64,000 nt of DNA from Leyella lascolaii (GTDB lineage: Bacteria > Bacteroidota > Bacteroidia > Bacteroidales > Bacteroidaceae), in NCBI RefSeq assembly GCF_900079775.1, contig NZ_LT556049.1, positions 460,810-524,809 of the forward strand, given 5' to 3'. The notes below the pieces were generated by a model. That model had not been told where the DNA came from and searched no databases. It saw only the letters and a list, made by a program, of their open reading frames with translations. Shown piece after piece: positions 41,654-49,303 of this stretch. Numbering within the stretch: the stretch's first letter is position 1; each line of letters begins with the position of its first letter. Position numbers and translations under genes: made by a program.

Positions 41654-44260
41654 TCACTTCAGTGCAGGCACCTTGACCGATACCGATTTGCCGTCGGCAT
41701 ATGTGGCTGTGATGACGTAAACACCCTTTGCGAACTGGCTGAGGCTTACTGTAGCCTCTTCCGCACCGGGCTTGGAGGTCATCAGGCAGCGTCCGGTGAG
41801 GTCGCTCACCTTCAGAGCGGCGATGGTCTTGCCGCCCTTTATCGTCACGTTGCCGCCGTTGAGCGTTATTCCGAGACCCTCCTGCTCCACCGAGCCGATG
41901 GCGGTGAGCTCTCCGTTGACCATGTAGACAGGTATTCTGATGAAGCTGTTGAACGGATCGTTGGTGCTTACTTCAAGATAAGCCTCATAGACTCCTTCTT
42001 CCAGACCCTGCGGAGTGAAGCTTACGTTGAGCTTGCCTTCACTTCCTGCTGCCACCTCCATGCTCTTCTTGTCTGTGCTGAGCCAGCTGATTGCCGGAGT
42101 GCGGTCGCCGGTGACGTTGGCGCGGATGCAGTAGTTGTAGTCCAGTCCGAGGTCTGCCATCGACCACCATGTGCTTCCGCCGATGTTCACGAGGTCGCCG
42201 AAGCCAATCACGGCAGGACCCTCATCCACTCCGATGTAGTAGCCTGTGGCGACGATGTTTTCCATCCTGACGCCTATCCAGAGGTCGGTTGTGCCTATCT
42301 CAACGGGCTGTGAGAGCACCACGTGGTTCCATGACTGAGCCTTCGGGGTGAATGCCTGCTCGGTGATGAGGTCTCCGCACTCGCTCTGCTTCTTCTGTCC
42401 GTATATCACTATGCTCGCGCTCTCGGGCACATCGCCTACGTATACGTCGACACTGCTTACGGTCATGCCTTTAAGGCTTGAGAGCATCGCGCCCGGATAG
42501 AGGCTTGCGAATGTAGCGTTTGGAGCGTTGCCGATGCCTATGCAGTCGTATACGTCGCTGTCATACTTCAGCACATACTGTGTGGCTGGGTCGCTCTCGG
42601 GAGCTTTCTGTGCCACGGCTTTCATGCGTGCCGCCTTGAGCTGTCCCTTGAACTCGGCTTTGGGAGCCACCTTGGCTGCGTAGTTGCTTGTGGGAGCGTT
42701 GGGGAGCACATACTTGAAGTCTATGTCAGCGTTGAGCGTTCCTCCTCCGTTATTGGTGAGGGTGAGCACGCTTGTGGCATCCTTTCCGTCGGTGGCTTGC
42801 TCTATGACGGTCTTGTCAGCAGTCGTCACAGGGTCTTCCGGTGACGGCTCTACGACGATGGTGTAGTCTTCCACCTCACCGTTGTAGAACGAGCCTGCAG
42901 GATCCAGAGTGTAGTAATAGGGCAGTGCGATGAGGCGCATGCGGTGCTCGCCTGTCTTGGCACCCTCCGGCACGCTTATCGTCGCAACAGCCTTGCCGCC
43001 GTTGTCGTCAGCCTCGAACGAGTCGAACACAACCTGCTCGTCGTAGCTGAAGGTGTAGTCGCCGTTCCAGTCGATGAACACTCCGAGCGTGGGCTCGTAG
43101 TCGTTAGACTCGATGGTGACGTTGAGCGTCTGCTTCTCGCCCGGGCGGAAGACGGTCTTCTGGTCGGTGTAGTCGCTGTATGTGGAGCCTTCGCTCGTGT
43201 TGTTGATAGAGCCCAGCGACACGTTTGTGATGTTTATCACGTTGGGAACGTATATCTCACATTCCGGATACTCGTTTGCTACGGTCGTCTCAACGGTCTT
43301 GGAGAGAGACTGATAAGACTTCAGCTCGTCGCCCGGAGTGACGTTCTTCACTGTGACAACGTGTTTTCCGCCGGAGCAGTCGGCACGTGCGGTGAACGTG
43401 TATTTGTAGCTTTCGAACGGTTCGATGGTGGCGTTGACATCCTCAGTAGCCACGAGCACGTCGTCGACATAAAGCTCGAGACGGGCGTCACTGATGGCGT
43501 TCTTGCCGATGTTGGTGAGTTCCACCTGAACCTTCTCATACTTGCCAGAGGCAGACGACAGCGGAGTCATGAAACGCTCTATCTGCAACGCCTTGTCGGC
43601 GTTGTAGCTTCCGTCACCGTAGAGACAGAAGGCGCATGCGTTCTGACCGGAGTACTCCTCGTTGATGATGTCCTTCTGAAGGGCTGTGAGATTGCCGCCA
43701 ACGGTGAATACGGCAAACCAGCACGAAGGCGAGTCGCCCATATCCTTGGCGTTGATCTGTATGTAGCCGTGCTCGAGATTGATGGTCTGTCCGAGCGGAA
43801 CCTTGAATTCGTATATCGGGGTTGTGCCTGTGTCGCCCAGACCTTCGAGCACCACGTTGGTGTTTTCGCCTATGAGGTCGACGTCTTTCTGCATGACACA
43901 CTTGCCTGGGAGTCCGTCCTCACCCTCCTCATATATGCCGATGGTGAATGTGACGGGTTTTGTCATGTTTAAATCCTCGTCCATCTCGCCGCGCTCATGG
44001 CAGTAGATCCAGTCGTATGCCTCCCCGTCCCAGTAGTTGAAGAAGCCGAGGAAGCGCACCTCGTCGAATGTCTGGAAGCAGTCGTCGAAGTATTGGTAAT
44101 ACTCCATTCCGAGCTCGGGGCGTCCGGCGTCGGCGCATGCCGATCCTGTCCATGCTGTGTTTTCGGTGTACTCATTGCCGTAGACGGAGCCTTCCTTGCA
44201 GGAAAGGACGTCGTAGACTGTCTCCTGCGCAAATGCCTTTACTTTCTTACCCTCGCTCAC
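41654..44260 (-). CDS. Large secreted protein with GEVEDY and C-terminal sorting-type domains, interrupted at the N-terminus
   Basis: The continuous part (868 codons from a GTG at 44260) of a longer gene whose signal peptide is encoded at 44395-44297. In order: an N-terminal beta-rich domain (about 50-230), a CARDB-like segment (YEKVQVELTNIGKNAISDAR), a GEVEDY-type domain (FIDWNGDYTFSYDEQVV ... YNGEVEDYTIVVE), a second beta domain, and a C-terminal ~80-residue sorting-type domain (VSDLTGRCLMTSKPG, FAKGVYVITATYADG). Such proteins are normally exported by Sec and then a type IX-like route. As it stands the product lacks a signal and may not be exported. Adhesin or enzyme role unknown. Confidence 0.8.
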   Translation of the reverse strand: MSEGKKVKAFAQETVYDVLSCKEGSVYGNEYTENTAWTGSACADAGRPELGMEYYQYFDDCFQTFDEVRFLGFFNYWDGEAYDWIYCHERGEMDEDLNMTKPVTFTIGIYEEGEDGLPGKCVMQKDVDLIGENTNVVLEGLGDTGTTPIYEFKVPLGQTINLEHGYIQINAKDMGDSPSCWFAVFTVGGNLTALQKDIINEEYSGQNACAFCLYGDGSYNADKALQIERFMTPLSSASGKYEKVQVELTNIGKNAISDARLELYVDDVLVATEDVNATIEPFESYKYTFTARADCSGGKHVVTVKNVTPGDELKSYQSLSKTVETTVANEYPECEIYVPNVINITNVSLGSINNTSEGSTYSDYTDQKTVFRPGEKQTLNVTIESNDYEPTLGVFIDWNGDYTFSYDEQVVFDSFEADDNGGKAVATISVPEGAKTGEHRMRLIALPYYYTLDPAGSFYNGEVEDYTIVVEPSPEDPVTTADKTVIEQATDGKDATSVLTLTNNGGGTLNADIDFKYVLPNAPTSNYAAKVAPKAEFKGQLKAARMKAVAQKAPESDPATQYVLKYDSDVYDCIGIGNAPNATFASLYPGAMLSSLKGMTVSSVDVYVGDVPESASIVIYGQKKQSECGDLITEQAFTPKAQSWNHVVLSQPVEIGTTDLWIGVRMENIVATGYYIGVDEGPAVIGFGDLVNIGGSTWWSMADLGLDYNYCIRANVTGDRTPAISWLSTDKKSMEVAAGSEGKLNVSFTPQGLEEGVYEAYLEVSTNDPFNSFIRIPVYMVNGELTAIGSVEQEGLGITLNGGNVTIKGGKTIAALKVSDLTGRCLMTSKPGAEEATVSLSQFAKGVYVITATYADGKSVSVKVPALK

Positions 44261-44395
44261 TCTGTACAGATGGGTCTTGCCATCGACCTTGAATCAGTAC
44301 TTGTCAGACAGTTCGGCAGGCGGTGTGAAACCGCGTTGTGCGAACGCTGTAGCGGCAAAGGCAGCCGTCATGAACATAGTGTAGATCTTTTTCAT
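44261..44395 (-). pseudogene. Detached signal-peptide exon of the 41654 gene, ended by an in-frame TGA
   Basis: From ATG at 44395: MKKIYTMFMTAAFAATAFAQ, a clear signal peptide, then RGFTPPAELSDKY and a TGA at 44296-44294 (codon 34). Reading on in the same frame gives FKVDGKTHLYRV and then the 868-codon body without a shift. The gene is therefore whole apart from one stop codon, most simply a TGG or other single-base change. Confidence 0.8.
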
Positions 44396-44516
44396 AATAA
44401 AACTTTGTTCCGCGTTGACATAGGTTTTGAAAAACGTTATTATGTGAGAAATCCTCCCGAATGGCGGATACCGCGGATATAACCGGTGTCGGTTGGATTG
44501 TTATAAAATTCGTCTA

Positions 44517-44548
44517 CAAAATTAATAAAATATGTGTTACAAAACAAA
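44517..44548 (-). promoter_or_regulatory. Promoter of the sorting-type secreted protein
   Basis: Minus strand TTTG at 44545-44548, 20-nt spacer, TAATTTTG at 44517-44524: full consensus match, leader about 115 nt. The gene's promoter is thus intact. Confidence 0.65.
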
Positions 44549-44766
44549 ATGTTACTGAATTTTATGTATAAACTTACATATTATCCGATTTATGACGCTA
44601 TTTATTTCAATTATTCATACGTTGCCATGTGAGGACGGGAGCGCAGTGGAAAACCGTGAAAGTTGAGTTTGCTGACATGCGGTTTTAATACCGTTGTGGC
44701 ACATGGCGGATGCCGTGGAGTGGGTAAAGCGGGATTTAAGGATGATATTCGCAGCCTGCTGAGGTA

Positions 44767-45051
44767 GAGACGCAAAATCTTGCGTCTCACAAGGGGTATG
44801 TGCTGTTATTGTCAGCGGTATGTTGCATGAGTATATTGGCATGGGCAGGACGGGAGACGCAAGATTTTGCGTCTCTACCGGGCTGGCGCCGTTGAGTATG
44901 TGAGGATTGTATTAAGGGTGATATTCGCTGCCTGCAAAAGTAGAGACGCAAAATTTTGCGTCTCACGAGGGGTATGTGCTGTTATTGTCAGCGGTATGTT
45001 GCATGAGTATATTGGCATGGGTAGGACGGGAGACGCAAGATTTTGCGTCTC
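44767..45051. repeat. Palindrome array R5 (4 copies)
   Basis: The 22-bp palindrome starts at 44767, 44854, 44943 (a fully symmetrical version) and 45030, spaced 87, 89 and 87 bp, with the two spacer kinds alternating. It fills most of the gap between the secreted protein and lgt. Confidence 0.9.
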
Positions 45052-45092
45052 TACTGGGCTGGCGCCGTTGATGGAAATGGGGAATACGTATG

Positions 45093-45188
45093 CTATAGAA
45101 AGTTTATGATGGTGTGTTTCCATGTGTGGATGAGTTCTTCTTCGGTGTAATCCATCAGGTAAGCGTCGGATGTCTGCCATCATAATTT
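45093..45188 (-). pseudogene. Possible 3' remnant of a lost gene
   Basis: One frame reads WQTSDAYLMDYTEEELIHTW, then KHTIINFL and a stop at 45095-45093, with protein-like composition but no proper start (an upstream in-frame TGA precedes it). It ends beside palindrome array R5. I do not recognise the protein. It may be chance. Confidence 0.25.
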
Positions 45189-45203
45189 TCTCTTAACGGC
45201 ATA

Positions 45204-45240
45204 AAAATAGAGGAAATTTTTCGTAAATTTCCTCTATTTT
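45204..45240 (-). terminator. Terminator after lgt
   Basis: Perfect 16-bp stem AAAATAGAGGAAATTT (45204-45219 with 45225-45240), five-base loop; works in both directions because the arms start and end with A/T runs. Confidence 0.92.
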
Positions 45241-45287
45241 CCTTATCCCGATTGTTGCTTCCCTTATTTTCAGAACATGCTCTGGTG

Positions 45288-46139
45288 TCATTTCTCCGTG
45301 CCTAAACGCCTCATCCATTTGCCTCCCGCCATGCAGGCGATGCCTATGGCTATGAACGGCAGACTGAGAATCTGACCCATGTTGATGGGCAGGGAAGCCT
45401 CGAAAGGCTCCTGTATCTCTTTGGTGAACTCGATGAGGAAGCGGGCTGTGAAGATGTAGGTGAGGCACATGCCGAAGAAGAACCCTGTGCCCACACGCTG
45501 CGGACGTCGGCGGTAGACACTCCAGCCGATGAGCATGAGGAGGGCGTATGCGATTGCCTCGTAGAGCTGTCCGGGGTGGCGCGGCAGCATGTCTATCTGC
45601 TGGAAGACGAAAGCCCATGGCACGTCTGTGGGCTTGCCGATTATCTCGGAGTTCATAAGGTTGCCTATGCGGATGAAGAACGCCGTGGCAGGAGTGGCTA
45701 TTGCGATGTTGTCGAGCACACGCCAGATGTTCAGCTCGGTCTTTCTGACATACAGCCAGAGTGCGATCATGAGTCCGAAGGTTCCTCCGTGGGAGGCGAG
45801 CCCGCGATATCCGGTGAAGTGCCAGTCGCCGTTGCCGTTGAACTCTATGGGCAGAATCATCTCCACGAAGTGTGTCCACGACGACAGATATACGTCCGGC
45901 TGATAGAACAGACAGTGCCCGAGACGCGCTCCGATGAGTATTCCTATGAAGCAGTAGAGGAAGAGCGGTTCGAAGAGCTCGTCCTTTATCTTCTGCTCTT
46001 TGTAAAGTTTTCTTACGATGAGATAGGCGAGAAGGAGTCCCACCAGCCAGCACAGCGAATACCAGTGCATTGACAGTGGACCTATGCGGAACGCTGTGTC
46101 GTCGGGATTCCACAGTATGTATGAAAGGTTTGAGTTCAT
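45288..46139 (-). CDS. lgt: Prolipoprotein diacylglyceryl transferase
   Basis: A 283-residue inner-membrane enzyme that attaches diacylglycerol to the lipobox Cys of lipoproteins. The family signature is [32 protein letters not shown] supplies the conserved His region, and about seven membrane helices are visible. It follows ychF by 84 nt on the same strand and is probably co-transcribed. A strong terminator lies 48 nt after the stop. Confidence 0.96.
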   Translation of the reverse strand: MNSNLSYILWNPDDTAFRIGPLSMHWYSLCWLVGLLLAYLIVRKLYKEQKIKDELFEPLFLYCFIGILIGARLGHCLFYQPDVYLSSWTHFVEMILPIEFNGNGDWHFTGYRGLASHGGTFGLMIALWLYVRKTELNIWRVLDNIAIATPATAFFIRIGNLMNSEIIGKPTDVPWAFVFQQIDMLPRHPGQLYEAIAYALLMLIGWSVYRRRPQRVGTGFFFGMCLTYIFTARFLIEFTKEIQEPFEASLPINMGQILSLPFIAIGIACMAGGKWMRRLGTEK

Positions 46140-46223
46140 GAGTTGCTGTTTGTATGGTTTGTTTTCCGGTCATCACGTGGCGTGACGGCTTCCGCCGTTT
46201 GTGCTGCGCGGTGATTGTGGCGG

Positions 46224-47330
46224 TCAGACGTTGAAGCGGAAGTGCATAATGTCACCGTCCTGCACCACGTAGTCCTTTCCCTCGATGGCAAGCTTGCCAG
46301 CCTCGCGCACGGCAGCCTCGGAGCCGTATTTTATGTAGTCGTCGTACTTTATAACCTCTGCGCGGATGAATCCTTTCTCAAAGTCGGTGTGTATCACTCC
46401 CGCACACTGCGGAGCCTTCCACCCCTTGTGGTAGGTCCATGCCTTCACTTCCATCTCTCCGGCGGTGATGAATGTCTCGAGGTTGAGCAGTGAGTAGGCT
46501 TTCTTTATGAGTCGGTTGACGCCGCTTTCCTCCAGTCCCAGCTCTTCGAGAAACATCTGTTTGTCCTCGTAGGTGTCGAGTCCGGCTATGTCCTCCTCGG
46601 TCCTTGCCGCTATGACGAGCATCTCCGCGCCCTCGGCTTCTGCCACTTTGGCGACCGCTTCGGAGTATCTGTTGCCCGTCTTCGCGCTTGCCTCGTCGAC
46701 GTTGCAGACGTATAGCACGGGTTTGGCGGTGAGCAGGAAGAGGTCGTGCGCCACCTTCTGCTCCTCCTTGCTTTCGAAGGTCACGGTGCGGGCATTCAGT
46801 CCTTTGTCGAGCGCAGCCTTGTATGCCTCAAGCACTCCTACCGCAATCTTGGCGTCCTTGTTGCCTCCCACGGCAGCCTGTTTCTGCTGTTTGGCGAGCT
46901 GGCTCTCGATGGTCTCGAGGTCTTTGAGCTGCAGTTCGGTGTCTATTATCTCCTTGTCTTCAAGAGGGTTTACCGCAGCTCCTCCCTCACGTACGATGTT
47001 GTCGTCGTCGAAGCAGCGCAGTACGTGTATTATGGCGTCGGTCTCGCGTATGTTGCCAAGGAACTTGTTGCCCAGTCCTTCGCCCTTGCTCGCGCCCTTC
47101 ACCAGTCCGGCTATGTCCACAATCTCGCATGTTGCGGGTACTATGCGTCCCGGGTGTACTATCTCGGCGAGGCGTGTGAGCCTTTCGTCGGGCACTGTTA
47201 TCACGCCCACGTTGGGTTCTATGGTGCAGAAAGGAAAGTTGGCTGCCTGTGCCTTGGCGTTCGACAGACAGTTGAAAAGAGTCGATTTGCCCACATTAGG
47301 CAATCCTACGATACCACATTTTAATGACAT
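46224..47330 (-). CDS. ychF: Redox-regulated ATPase YchF
   Basis: A 368-residue Obg-family P-loop protein that prefers ATP and associates with ribosomes. P-loop GLPNVGKST at residues 8-16, the switch region DIAGLVKGASKGEGLGN at about 70-86, then a coiled-coil insert and a C-terminal TGS-like domain (TFITAGEMEVKAWTYHKG ... DYVVQDGDIMHFRF). Length and motifs are canonical. Confidence 0.96.
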   Translation of the reverse strand: MSLKCGIVGLPNVGKSTLFNCLSNAKAQAANFPFCTIEPNVGVITVPDERLTRLAEIVHPGRIVPATCEIVDIAGLVKGASKGEGLGNKFLGNIRETDAIIHVLRCFDDDNIVREGGAAVNPLEDKEIIDTELQLKDLETIESQLAKQQKQAAVGGNKDAKIAVGVLEAYKAALDKGLNARTVTFESKEEQKVAHDLFLLTAKPVLYVCNVDEASAKTGNRYSEAVAKVAEAEGAEMLVIAARTEEDIAGLDTYEDKQMFLEELGLEESGVNRLIKKAYSLLNLETFITAGEMEVKAWTYHKGWKAPQCAGVIHTDFEKGFIRAEVIKYDDYIKYGSEAAVREAGKLAIEGKDYVVQDGDIMHFRFNV

Positions 47331-47458
47331 TTCTTAAATACGTATTTAATTGAATCCGGCTGCGAAGTTACTACTTTTTTCCGAGACGGGGGCAACGGCG
47401 TGTGATAATAATGCGTGAAATTGCGGCTTAGACGTATGCTGTCGTGTGCGTGAGACGC

Positions 47459-48607
47459 TCATGTGGTGGTGTCGAGCATGCGTCGCATAGCGCATATGTC
47501 GGCTTCAGCCTCTCCTCGCATGATGTATCTGTCGCTGTGGGTTTCTGTGTCGCGCAGTATGGTTGCTGCTTTATGACTGTCGTGTTCGACATGCAGCGCG
47601 ATGGCGCAGAGCAGCCTCGGTTTTGAGGATGAGTATGAGACGGTGCGGCGTATGTATGCGGTGAGGTCGGGGGTGAGCAGTGCGCGCGCCTCGTCTTCGT
47701 AGCCGAGCATGAGCGAGGTGAACGCAAGCTCGCAGTCAATCTCTTTCTCATACATGTCGGGAAGGGTGGGGCGGCGGTCGCGTATGGCAGTGAGCATGGT
47801 GTGCGCGCGGCTGTAGTCGGCTCTGTCAATCTCCCTGGCGACGGCGAACATGTCTGTCACGGCGTTTATCAGACCGTATTCTTCACCGCTGTCGGGAATA
47901 TTGAACCATTCAGGTGGAAAGTCTTTCGGACGCATGCCGTTCTGACACAAGGCGTGAGCACGCAGTTGAAGGACGAAGTGACGTCGCACTTGCATGTCGC
48001 GGAGCATGAGCCGTATGTTGCCCGCATCGTTGTACATGCCGTTTATTTTCATCGGAATACCGTTGATAATGGCAGTCCACAGACCTGCGATAACTATGAA
48101 AAGCGCAAGAAGAAAAGCGAACATGCCGCTGTCTGCGGAGTGTATGAAGAAGTATGGTATGGCTGCGGTGGTGAGCAATATGTTTGCCGCCACGCCTGCG
48201 GCGTTGTATATCACGAACGGCACCTTGGCGGTGTCTCTTTCCGGCGGCAGCATTATGCATTGTCCGCCTGTGCCAGGAATGTTGAAGCGACGCACTATGT
48301 AGCGTCCGTCGCGACGCAAGAGTGTGAGACTGAAAATGCGGAACGACACGAAGCGATAGCCCGTAAGAAGTCCTCCGACAAGGTGTCCGCCCTCATGCAC
48401 AATGATGTGCAGCACGAAAGCGATGGCGAGTGCGACGAACGACAACAGGCATCCGACGGCTACGGACGCTAATCCGTCGCCCGCAAGAATGTCGAAGAAG
48501 CGTGCGGGAGTGATGTCTGTGAACAGCAGGCATGCTGCCAACACCAGCGCGATGCCTGTGACCGAACCGATGATAAAGCCTTTAATGATATGGAATATTT
48601 TCTTCAT
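47459..48607 (-). CDS. M50-type membrane metalloprotease-like protein
   Basis: A 382-residue membrane protein with the zinc motif HEGGH in VLHIIVHEGGHLVGGLLTGY (residues about 64-83), an HExxH variant characteristic of M50/site-2-type proteases. Several hydrophobic segments surround it (residues about 5-30, 45-70, 130-180). The distal half (about 200-382) is soluble and helical, with a tetratricopeptide-like look. The second metal-site motif of M50 (NxxPxxxLDG) is not obvious, although NGIPMKINGMYND near 190 could fill that place. A -7 box TAACTTTG lies at 48627-48634. Confidence 0.72.
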   Translation of the reverse strand: MKKIFHIIKGFIIGSVTGIALVLAACLLFTDITPARFFDILAGDGLASVAVGCLLSFVALAIAFVLHIIVHEGGHLVGGLLTGYRFVSFRIFSLTLLRRDGRYIVRRFNIPGTGGQCIMLPPERDTAKVPFVIYNAAGVAANILLTTAAIPYFFIHSADSGMFAFLLALFIVIAGLWTAIINGIPMKINGMYNDAGNIRLMLRDMQVRRHFVLQLRAHALCQNGMRPKDFPPEWFNIPDSGEEYGLINAVTDMFAVAREIDRADYSRAHTMLTAIRDRRPTLPDMYEKEIDCELAFTSLMLGYEDEARALLTPDLTAYIRRTVSYSSSKPRLLCAIALHVEHDSHKAATILRDTETHSDRYIMRGEAEADICAMRRMLDTTT

Positions 48608-48626
48608 GAGAGGTTATTTATAGTGC

Positions 48627-48634
48627 AAAGTTAA
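48627..48634 (-). promoter_or_regulatory. -7 box of the M50-type gene
   Basis: TAACTTTG on the minus strand, full match to TAnnTTTG, 20 nt before the start codon. Confidence 0.5.
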
Positions 48635-48957
48635 TGTTTTTTCTGTTTTATATCTTTTTTATCAAGTATATACATTAATTTTATTTCCTAAGGTGTGCAG
48701 GCACGTATCTACTTGTTGAGATTTATAAAGAAGCGTTATGCTTATCGTTCAGTCGTAAACCTATGAATAGTCCAATACAGTATACGGTGATAGCATCGTG
48801 GTTCTCCATGTGATATAATGTTGGACTACCTTGTTTTATCTTGTATTTTGGACTCACATATGGTCTCAGACTGAAGATGTGGCATTGCAGTTACACGCTT
48901 CTCTGTCGAATTTACGAATGTCTCATAAGGGACTGATGGGGCTGTAAATATAAAATT

Positions 48958-49109
48958 ATGAGAGATTTATTTTTTTACTGTCATTTCTTCTTATCGCAGC
49001 ATTGTTTGTGTGGTCATGTATATTTATCCCTGGTACCAAAGCAGTGTTGCCTGAAGGATACAACGTTACGGCAACGGTTCTGGCGAATACTGATATTGCT
49101 ATCGAATAG
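48958..49109 (+). pseudogene. Small lipoprotein gene frameshifted in a T run
   Basis: The ATG at 48958 begins MRDLFF; a run of seven T (48970-48976) follows. As written the frame goes off into unlikely sequence. One extra T would give MRDLFFLLSFLLIAALFVWS, then CIFIPGTKAVLPEGYNVTAT and VLANTDIAIE, a 50-residue lipoprotein with lipobox Cys21 and a stop at 49107-49109. The gap 48608-49303 is AT-rich and holds no other candidate. The terminator at 49167 fits the end of such a gene. Confidence 0.5.
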
Positions 49110-49166
49110 AGAAGGAGTACTGTATTTACAGTATCTTGTTTTTTTATAATGTAGGAATATTAAATC

Positions 49167-49220
49167 AACTCAGGCATCTTTCTATTCTTATAACAGATGG
49201 AAAAGATGCCTGAGTTTTAT
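49167..49220 (+). terminator. Terminator between the frameshifted lipoprotein and polA
   Basis: AACTCAGGCATCTTT (49167-49181) pairs with AAAGATGCCTGAGTT (49202-49216), 15 bp perfect, then T-rich sequence. Confidence 0.85.
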
Positions 49221-49303
49221 CTTCCTATAATATAAAAGTGCTGTTTTATGTTGTGATGAGGATATATTTGTTTATAGGAGACGATATAAATTTATGATGA
49301 AGC

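Noticed and set aside
44294..44296. Selenocysteine at the in-frame TGA
   Set aside because: The position is in a linker after the signal peptide, with no Cys-based active site and no recognisable insertion element.
48958..49149. 63-codon protein in the unshifted frame
   Set aside because: Composition is unlikely and the alternative frame gives a coherent lipoprotein after one T is added.
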